Below are positions 1 to 5,277 of a stretch of 5,277 nt of DNA, piece after piece. Location: the NCBI GenBank assembly GCA_937891875.1, contig CALATR010000417.1, positions 1 to 5,277 on the forward strand, in the 5' to 3' direction. Position numbers and translations under genes: made by a program. Within the stretch, counting starts at the first letter, position 1; each line of letters opens with the position of its first letter. The DNA comes from an uncultured Pseudomonadota bacterium (GTDB lineage Bacteria > Myxococcota_A > UBA796 > GCA-2862545). Under the pieces are notes generated by a model. The model was given only the letters and a program-made list of their open reading frames with translations. It was not told the DNA's origin and ran no database searches.

Positions 1-189
1 CTGGGCGGCAAGCTCTACGTGCTGGGCGGCTACAAGTCCGGCGTCGGCTCCTACCCGGCGGGCAGCTGGCCGATCTGCCAGTACTGCAGCACCAAGTTCA
101 CCTGCGCGTCCAGCTCCGACGACCCCTTCGACGGCGGGAGCTGCTGCTGGTACGGCGACCGCTCGGTGCTGTGCATGGGCGAGCGGTAG
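1..189 (+). CDS. C-terminal 62 residues of an unidentified Cys-rich, kelch-like protein (5' partial)
   Basis: Reading frame 1 is open from the first base to a TAG at 187-189 and gives 62 residues. Every codon in it ends in G or C, a strong coding signature in this genome, so I call it the end of a gene that starts left of the window. The first visible residues, LGGKLYVLGGYKSG, look like the strand-plus-double-glycine of a kelch/beta-propeller blade; this is a weak resemblance based on one segment. After a short Gly/Ser/Pro stretch comes a cysteine-rich tail: Cys at visible residues 26, 29, 35, 48, 49 and 58, with one CxxC and one CC pair. Such a tail could be disulfide-bonded in a secreted protein or could bind a metal; the sequence does not decide. 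The gene converges on the minus-strand unit, with only 24 bases between stop codons, so a shared function is not implied. Being coding is fairly sure; the family is not identified. Confidence 0.75.
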   Translation: MGGKLYVLGGYKSGVGSYPAGSWPICQYCSTKFTCASSSDDPFDGGSCCWYGDRSVLCMGER

Positions 190-213
190 GGGCCCTGCGG
201 GTCGGTCGGGGAG
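190..213. other. 24-base convergent intergenic spacer without a clear terminator
   Basis: This is the only non-coding stretch in the window. It separates the TAG of the left-edge + strand gene (187-189) from the TAG of the minus-strand lipoprotein gene (216-214). It is G-rich on the + strand and holds a GGGCCC palindrome overlapping its start and a CCCTGCGGG mini-inverted repeat with a 3-base stem. There is no stable stem of useful length and no T-run on either strand. Intrinsic termination here is therefore not supported; transcripts may end inside the opposing gene or by a factor-dependent route. Confidence 0.6.
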
Positions 214-1185
214 CTACTGTGTCGGCGTGCGGACCCACTCGAACTGGAGCTCGTCCACGAGGGTGACTTCCATCCGCTGGTCGCCGGCGTGCGCCGTCAG
301 GACCGTCGAGCGCTGCTCCGAGACGGTCGTGCGGTTCGAGAACCAATGCGACCGGGAGAGCTCGGCCCGACCCGACCCGCTGGCCCTGAACTGGGAGAGC
401 CGGGTCTGCAAGCCGCCTGGACGAGCCTCGATGACCCGGGGCTCGGCGCTGCCCTCGATGGTGAAGGTACAGACGATGCGCTCGTCGGTCAGCTCGGTGA
501 GGGTGTAGGTGGTGGTCTGGGCGTAGGTGAACAGGGGGTTGGCCCGCTCCTGGGTGGTCTGCCACCGCGCGCCGACGCCGACCTTGCTGTCTGGCAGGGG
601 ACAGGAGGACGGCGGATAGTCCGCGGGAGCGTCCTCGAAGCGGGTCTCCAGCTCACGCTGGGCGGCGTCACTGTCCGCCCCGGCACGCCATGTCCCGGTC
701 CCGAGCGACCGCCCGTCTGCGGCGATGTGCATGCGTGAGGTCATGCCGGCCACGGAGTCGGCGATCTGCTCGCCATCCGCGACGGCCTGGCGGTCGACAC
801 GCCGGCCCGCGCCGATGTCCAGCCCCGAGATCACGCTCTCTTCCACCCACCCGCCATCTTCCGTGTGCGCGACGACAGTCATGTCGAACGTGTACGTGGG
901 GCTCGGCATGACCTCGGTACGGGCCTTGGACGCCGGAGACTGCTGGGTGATCGCCCCGCTTCGGGTGGTCGTGGAGGTGTAGTGGGTGCCGATGGCCGGG
1001 CGCTCCCGTCGCAGGACCCTCCGCGGGCGCGCGCCGCGCTCCAGCACGACGAGCTCGGAGAGCTGCCGTGGGCTCGCGTCCGCGTCCGCCTCAGGCGGGG
1101 CCGGCTCCTGCTGCGGCGGCTCCGCGGCCCACCCCGGCGTGCTCGCGCACCCGGCGAAGATCAGCCACAAACCTGCCTTCATCAT
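214..1185 (-). CDS. Exported beta-rich protein, probable lipoprotein, DUF6263-like
   Basis: A 323-residue protein of unknown function, very likely exported. The N-terminus is MMK, a hydrophobic run AGLWLIFAG, then Cys13 in a lipobox-like LIFAGC. If that site is used, the mature protein is a lipoprotein beginning at Cys13. The signal would be short, and signal peptidase I cleavage near GWA-A (residues 18-21) is the alternative. Residues 20-40 are a Pro/Glu/Ala-rich linker typical just after export signals. The rest is polar, Thr/Ser-rich and beta-prone, with no transmembrane segment and no recognisable catalytic motif. A PDSKVGVGARW motif (198-208), followed by alternating Thr-rich strands such as YTLTEL (227-232), recalls DUF6263-type proteins; that match is from memory and tentative. 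Cys195 and Cys239 are the only other cysteines and could form a disulfide. I chose the ATG at 1185 because AGGAGG sits 7 bases before it; the ATG at 1182 is also possible. The gene overlaps the ATPase stop by one base, so the two share a transcript. Confidence 0.92.
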   Translation of the reverse strand: MMKAGLWLIFAGCASTPGWAAEPPQQEPAPPEADADASPRQLSELVVLERGARPRRVLRRERPAIGTHYTSTTTRSGAITQQSPASKARTEVMPSPTYTFDMTVVAHTEDGGWVEESVISGLDIGAGRRVDRQAVADGEQIADSVAGMTSRMHIAADGRSLGTGTWRAGADSDAAQRELETRFEDAPADYPPSSCPLPDSKVGVGARWQTTQERANPLFTYAQTTTYTLTELTDERIVCTFTIEGSAEPRVIEARPGGLQTRLSQFRASGSGRAELSRSHWFSNRTTVSEQRSTVLTAHAGDQRMEVTLVDELQFEWVRTPTQ

Positions 1186-1187
1186 CA
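1183..1187 (-). other. TGATG stop/start overlap (translational coupling junction)
   Basis: Read on the minus strand, the ATPase stop TGA (1187-1185) and the lipoprotein start ATG (1185-1183) share the A at 1185. A second in-frame ATG follows directly at 1182-1180. One-base overlaps of this type usually go with termination-reinitiation coupling of the downstream gene. The overlap is seen directly; the coupling is inferred. Confidence 0.9.
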
Positions 1188-4100
1188 GTCCCCCTCCTCC
1201 CGCGTCGACTCCGCCACGCTCACCACGCTGGTCGCGACCGTGCGGCGGAGCTGCTCCATGAACTGCTGGTAGCCCTCGTCGGGCAGGTGGGACTGGGCCA
1301 GGCTGGCGATCTGCATGGCCAGCTCCTGGATGACGCCCAGCGCCGCGCCCATCGCCTGCTTGGAGGTGGGCTGGGCACCGGTCGGGGTCTGGACCATGAC
1401 CGTCTGGGGCTGGGCTGCTACGACCGGGGGCGCGGTGCGCAGGGCCTTCAGCTCGTCGAGGACCGCGGCGAGCGCCGGATCCGGGCCGGTCGGCGGGGGG
1501 GCCGCCGGGCGATCGCGCAGGGTCTTGGCGATGTGCACCAAGGGGCGGCTGACCGCGTCCAGGTCGGGATCGGGGCGCTGGGCCAGCACCTCGCGCAGGG
1601 CGACCAGGGCGGCGGCGACCTTGGCCGAGCCCTCGTCCTCGGGCTGGGCACCGACCGCCTTCACCAGGTCGCCGAGGCCGTACTGCACGCCCTGGAGCTG
1701 GCTCTCCAGCCCGGCCAGGCGCTCCGGCCAGGGAGTGTCGTCGCGCTCGAGGCTGCGGCCGATCCCGGTCAGCTGCTGCACCACGCCTGAGAGCACGCCG
1801 GTCACGCGGGTGACCGGGTCGTCGTCGCCGCCACCCATCAGCTGGGTGCGCTTGAAGTCGTCCTTGATCTGCCTCCAACGCTCCTTCTGCTCGGGGGTGA
1901 GCGTGCCGCGCAGCTCGCCGAGCTTGAGGAGGTTGGACTCGGCGCCGGTCGTGAGCGTCTGGGACTCGCCCTGGTAGTGGTCGACGATCAGCGCCTCGAC
2001 CTCGGACTCGGTCATTGCCGAGACCACCTTCTCGGCCAGCTTGTTCATGTTGCGGTAGCTGCCCTGCAGCTGGAAGCGGGGCTCGGTCCGGGTGCTGTCG
2101 TCCATGCTGGCCGAGCGGATGTACTCGGCGTTCACCTTCAGCAGCGTCCGCTGGCAGTGGCGGAGGTGCTTCAGGACGCCGGTGATCTCGGACAGCTCGA
2201 CGGCGCTGTAGTCGTGCTCCAGCTCGCTGGCCGGGACCTCGACCCCGCGGGCCATGTCGATGAGCTTGTAGACGTCCTTCTGGCTGCGACCGGACAGGGG
2301 GGCGAGCGTCGGGTTCGAGGTCAGGGCGTTCTCGATGAAGGACAGGGCGAACGCCTCGTCCCGGCCGGTGAGCACGTCGCCCAGGTTGTAGGTGTCGGCG
2401 CGGTTGGCGAGCATGTCCGGGATCTGGAAGGCCTCGCCGGACTCGGTGTACGGGTTGCCCGCCATGACCACGCAGAACTTCTTGCCGCGGAGGTCGTAGG
2501 TGCGGGTCCGACCCTCCCAGACGCCCTCGATGCGGCGCTGGGCGTCACACAGGCTGATGAACTTCTGCAGCAGCTCCGGGTGGGTGTGCTGGATGTCGTC
2601 GAGGTAGAGCATGACGTTGTTGCCCATCTCGAACGCCAGGTTGATCTTCTCGACCTCCTGACGGGCGGTCGCGTTGGGCGCCTCCGCCGGGTCCAGGGAC
2701 ACGACCCCATGGCCCAGGCTGGGCCCGTTGATCTTCATGAAGACCAGGCCCAGGCGGTTGGCGACGTACTCCATGAGGGTGGTCTTGCCGTAGCCGGGCG
2801 GCGAGATCAGCAGGAGCAGGCCCATCAGGTCGGTGCGCTTGGCGTCGCCGGCCGCACCCAGCTGCTTGGCGAGGTTGTCGCCGATCATGGGCAGGTAGAC
2901 GTCGTTGATGAGTTTGTTCCGGACAAATGCGGACATGACCCGCGGCTTGTACTCGTCCACGCGCAGGCGATGGCGCTCCCGCTCCAGCATGTCGGTCCGG
3001 GCCTTGCGGTACGCCCGGAAGCCAGGCACGCGCTGCCGGATGAATGCGTCCAGACGGGCCTCGAAGGCGTCCAGGCGGATCTCCTTCCTGCCCTCTCGGA
3101 TGCTCGGGTGGCGACCCAGCAGCCCCTCGACCGTGGTCCGGGTGCGCACGTGGCTCACCACCAGGTCCAGCTTCGCCTCGGCGAGCATCGCGACCGCGGC
3201 CTCGAGCGAGGCGTCTCCGGCCGCGCGCACGGCCTCGTCGGGCGAGGTCTGGGCCAGCGCCTCCAGCCACGCCTGGACCAGGGCCAGCTGGTCGGGGAGG
3301 CGGCCGTCCAGCGCGCGCAGCTCGTCATCGAAGGTGGTGCGTCCACCGTGGTCGGCGAGGGTGCGCTCGAGCGCCTGGCGCAGGGTGTCGGCGTCGGCGG
3401 AGACCGGGAAGCGCACGACGTCCTGGGCCAGCACCTCGAGCAGGAAGTCGCCGGCAGGGGCGGCGAAGCCATCGGCGAGCACGCCGTCCGCGTCCAGGCC
3501 GGAGTCCACGAGGAAGCGCCGGATGCTGGCCTCGAGCTGGCGGGCGAACACCTGAACGCCCGGCGTGGGGCCGAGTGCGGTGCGCAGGCGGGCCAGCGAG
3601 CGGGCGCGCGCCTGCCAGGCGACGTCGGGACGATCGGCCGCAAACGCCTGGAACAGCATGGCGACCGCGCGAGGGGAGGGGGCGTGGCGGAGCAGGCCGG
3701 CCCCGGCGCGCAGCTCCAGCAGGGCCGCCAGGATCTTCGTGGCGTCGGCGTCGTGGATGCCGCGCTCGTAGCCCTCTTCGTACCGTGACACGGCGATCTC
3801 GCGGACCCGGGCCAGGAGCTGATCCGGGGTCGCGGCAAGCCGGGTGAGCGTCTCCAGCCCCTCGGTCGCCTCGGTCTGGCGCAGGATCGTCGCCGCCAGG
3901 TACTCGCCCCGGTAGACCTGGTCGGTCTCGCTGATGACGGTCTGGCCCCAGTAGGGCCTGGTCTGCAGGAAGGCCTCGTCGGTGACCGGCAGGTACAGAT
4001 CGGTGCCGGTCAGGTGCAGGGCCAGGCCCTCGTCTCGGGGGACTGCGGTGAGGTCCAGGGGCTGGGTATTGACCGTGAACTTGTGCTTGCCCAGGCTGAT

Positions 4101-5277
4101 GAGATCGTCGCCGTCGGCAAAGAGCTCCAGCTTGTCCCGCAGGCCCCGCAGGGCGTCCTGCTTGGACGACTTGAGCCGGGCCAGCAGCTCGTCCTGCTTG
4201 ACCGTGTCGCCGAGGTCCGCCAGCTGATCCGCCAGCTGACGCAGCTTCATGACCATGGGGTCGGACGCGAACCAGGCGTTGAGCTCCTCGACCTCGCTGA
4301 AGGTGCCCGCGCGCCGGGCGATGCCCTCCAGGATCCGCGTCGCCGAGCCGGTGATCGTCTGGATGCGCCGGTTGCGCGCGTCCACCAGCGCCTGCTTGCG
4401 CGCGGCGAAGGCCTCGGTGATCTCCTGGCGCTTCTCGGTGAGCTGCGGCAGGAACCGGTCGAACTCCCCGAACGCCGCCTCGAGCTCCTCCAGCTGGAGC
4501 AGCAGGGCGGACAGCTGCTCGTCGGCCGCCTCGGGGGTGTCCGCCAGGCCCAGCCCGTTCTGAACCGCCTGACCCAGGAGCTGGAAGCGGGCGGCAAACT
4601 CGGCCGTGGCCTCGGCCCCAGCGAGATCCTCGCGCTTGCCGGCGAGCGTCGCCCGCACCCGGTTCACCTGGGCGTAGACCTCGCCGATGTCCCCGAGGAT
4701 GGCGGCCTTCTGGGTGGGGTCGTCCACCTCGAGCGCCGCGACGACCTCCGACAACAGGTCCACGCCCTTGGCGGTGGTGTCAAGCCGCTCGGTCAGGACC
4801 TTGAGGTCGGCGGTGCGGGTGACCTCGGCGATGCCCGTGTCCAGCTCCGCGATCTCGGCCAGGACGGGCTTGAGCGCGCCGTCGCCGAGCAGGAACTCCA
4901 CCGCGCCGCGGCTGACCTTGTCGAAGGCCTCGACCGTCTCCTGCTCCAGCGCGTCCAGCGCCTGCAGGTCCACGTAGCGGACCTCGCGCAGGGTGATGAG
5001 GTGGCCGCGCTGGCGGCGGAGAGCGGTCATGCTCTCCATGAAGGGCTGGACCTCACTCCAGGTCTCTGGCCGAAGATCGTCGATCAGGGTGCGCTGCGCC
5101 TTCTTCGCCTCGCGCAGCACCTCCTTGGCCCGGCGCTGCAGGACCTGGACCTTCTCGAACTCGTCGATGATGAGCTCGGCGGTGTCGCGCAGGGTGATGA
5201 CCCGGCCGCGCAGGTCGCCCACCTCGGCCTCGCCGGCCCAGTAGTAGGCGTCGTTGAAGCGGTTGGCCGCCGCCACC
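1185..5277 (-). CDS. Large AAA+ ATPase, 'DNA repair ATPase' (DUF3686-AAA) family, N-terminus cut by the window
   Basis: At least 1363 residues are encoded. The frame is open to the right edge; the GTG at 5276 is only the first possible start in view, and FNDAYYWAGEAEVGDL right after it looks like the interior of the family, so I treat the gene as 5'-partial. Residues are counted from that GTG. About 15-385 are charged, Glu/Leu/Arg/Gln-rich and predicted helical, partly coiled coil. A DUF3686-like block spans about 389-470 (SLGKHKF at 394-400, RGEYLAA from 456), then EGYERGIHDAD around His508, then a helical region to about 790. The AAA+ module follows: Walker A SPPGYGKTT with Lys831, Walker B VMLYLDD with Asp893-Asp894, sensor 1 Asn941 in AGNPYT, a likely arginine finger Arg959 in LANRAD, and a sensor-2-like GSYR with Arg1075. 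The tail (about 1147-1363) has Gly/Asp, Pro/Ala and Gln-rich linkers between helices. No membrane segment, nuclease or helicase motif is visible. Family members are called DNA repair ATPases, but I know of no firm evidence for that role. ATP hydrolysis is well supported; the substrate is unknown. Confidence 0.93.
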   Translation of the reverse strand, partial: VAAANRFNDAYYWAGEAEVGDLRGRVITLRDTAELIIDEFEKVQVLQRRAKEVLREAKKAQRTLIDDLRPETWSEVQPFMESMTALRRQRGHLITLREVRYVDLQALDALEQETVEAFDKVSRGAVEFLLGDGALKPVLAEIAELDTGIAEVTRTADLKVLTERLDTTAKGVDLLSEVVAALEVDDPTQKAAILGDIGEVYAQVNRVRATLAGKREDLAGAEATAEFAARFQLLGQAVQNGLGLADTPEAADEQLSALLLQLEELEAAFGEFDRFLPQLTEKRQEITEAFAARKQALVDARNRRIQTITGSATRILEGIARRAGTFSEVEELNAWFASDPMVMKLRQLADQLADLGDTVKQDELLARLKSSKQDALRGLRDKLELFADGDDLISLGKHKFTVNTQPLDLTAVPRDEGLALHLTGTDLYLPVTDEAFLQTRPYWGQTVISETDQVYRGEYLAATILRQTEATEGLETLTRLAATPDQLLARVREIAVSRYEEGYERGIHDADATKILAALLELRAGAGLLRHAPSPRAVAMLFQAFAADRPDVAWQARARSLARLRTALGPTPGVQVFARQLEASIRRFLVDSGLDADGVLADGFAAPAGDFLLEVLAQDVVRFPVSADADTLRQALERTLADHGGRTTFDDELRALDGRLPDQLALVQAWLEALAQTSPDEAVRAAGDASLEAAVAMLAEAKLDLVVSHVRTRTTVEGLLGRHPSIREGRKEIRLDAFEARLDAFIRQRVPGFRAYRKARTDMLERERHRLRVDEYKPRVMSAFVRNKLINDVYLPMIGDNLAKQLGAAGDAKRTDLMGLLLLISPPGYGKTTLMEYVANRLGLVFMKINGPSLGHGVVSLDPAEAPNATARQEVEKINLAFEMGNNVMLYLDDIQHTHPELLQKFISLCDAQRRIEGVWEGRTRTYDLRGKKFCVVMAGNPYTESGEAFQIPDMLANRADTYNLGDVLTGRDEAFALSFIENALTSNPTLAPLSGRSQKDVYKLIDMARGVEVPASELEHDYSAVELSEITGVLKHLRHCQRTLLKVNAEYIRSASMDDSTRTEPRFQLQGSYRNMNKLAEKVVSAMTESEVEALIVDHYQGESQTLTTGAESNLLKLGELRGTLTPEQKERWRQIKDDFKRTQLMGGGDDDPVTRVTGVLSGVVQQLTGIGRSLERDDTPWPERLAGLESQLQGVQYGLGDLVKAVGAQPEDEGSAKVAAALVALREVLAQRPDPDLDAVSRPLVHIAKTLRDRPAAPPPTGPDPALAAVLDELKALRTAPPVVAAQPQTVMVQTPTGAQPTSKQAMGAALGVIQELAMQIASLAQSHLPDEGYQQFMEQLRRTVATSVVSVAESTREEGD
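1193..1198 (-). promoter_or_regulatory. Strong ribosome binding site of the lipoprotein gene
   Basis: The minus strand reads GGAGGAGGGGG (1200-1190), which contains a perfect AGGAGG at 1198-1193. It lies 7 bases before the ATG at 1185 and 10 bases before the ATG at 1182. It is embedded in the last codons of the ATPase gene (the run ending Arg-Glu-Glu-Gly-Asp). Its strength implies that the second gene can recruit ribosomes by itself as well as by coupling. It also supports a start at 1185 rather than any codon further upstream in the same open frame, which extends back to 1878 within the ATPase gene. Confidence 0.9.

Noticed and set aside
190..213. Bidirectional intrinsic terminator at the GGGCCC/CCCTGCGGG stretch
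   Set aside because: The stem is only about three pairs and no T-run flanks it on either strand.
98..565. 155-codon open frame on the minus strand spanning the convergent gene ends
   Set aside because: It overlaps both real genes out of frame, and its product is Arg/His/Pro-rich with no family resemblance; it is a compositional shadow.
1186..1878. Upstream extension of the lipoprotein gene's open frame into the ATPase gene
   Set aside because: The extension translates to an Arg/Pro/Gly/Ala-rich shadow of the ATPase C-terminus. The start at 1185 has a strong ribosome binding site and is followed by an export signal.
1977..3788. Open frame of about 600 codons on the + strand, opposite the ATPase gene
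   Set aside because: It lies wholly antisense to conserved AAA+ and helical coding sequence. Its product is a monotonous Val/Gly/Leu/Gln/His/Arg mix with no motifs, as expected for an antisense frame in very high-GC DNA. No convincing ribosome binding site was seen.
3044..3847. 267-codon + strand frame and a 227-codon minus-strand frame (3155-3838) over the ATPase middle region
   Set aside because: Both products are dominated by Arg, Pro, Ala, Gly and Ser, typical of off-frame reading of GC-rich DNA, while the ATPase frame continues smoothly through the region.
5274..5276. GTG as the true start of the ATPase gene
   Set aside because: The following residues look like the interior of a longer family member, the frame is still open at the window edge, and no upstream sequence is available to show a ribosome binding site.
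4100..5277. SMC/Rad50-type ATPase, because of the coiled-coil arm and the 'DNA repair' label
   Set aside because: There is no N-terminal P-loop before the helical arm and no ABC signature (LSGGQ-like) segment. The nucleotide site is a classic AAA+ set of Walker A, Walker B, sensor 1 and arginine finger in the C-terminal half.

Overview
The window is high-GC bacterial DNA (roughly 70 % G+C by eye, nearly all codon third positions G or C) and is almost entirely coding. Composition, codon use and gene content would fit a Myxococcota or other deltaproteobacterial-type genome, but a high-GC planctomycete or actinobacterium cannot be excluded. The lineage call is an inference, because there is no rRNA or other marker gene here.

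Three genes are supported. At the left edge (1-189, + strand) is the last 62 residues of a protein that starts outside the window. It has a kelch-like strand and a tail with six cysteines. Converging on it, 24 bases away, is a two-gene minus-strand unit that occupies the rest of the window. Its first gene (5277 down to 1185) encodes a very large AAA+ ATPase, cut off at its N-terminus by the right edge. It resembles the family usually annotated 'DNA repair ATPase' (DUF3686 plus AAA). Its second gene (1185 down to 214) encodes a 323-residue exported protein, probably a lipoprotein, of a beta-rich DUF6263-like type.

The ATPase stop and the start of the second gene share one base (TGATG). A strong AGGAGG ribosome binding site lies inside the end of the ATPase gene, so the two are almost certainly co-transcribed and probably translationally coupled. 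A cytosolic ATPase with long predicted helical regions is therefore made together with an envelope protein. This suggests a cell-envelope or membrane-associated role at least as much as DNA repair, and is the most interesting point of the window.

No tRNA, rRNA, CRISPR array, insertion sequence, attachment site, riboswitch or convincing terminator was seen. No intergenic stretch is longer than 24 bases. The promoter of the minus-strand unit must lie beyond the right edge. Several other long open frames, including one of about 600 codons, are compositional shadows of the real genes.
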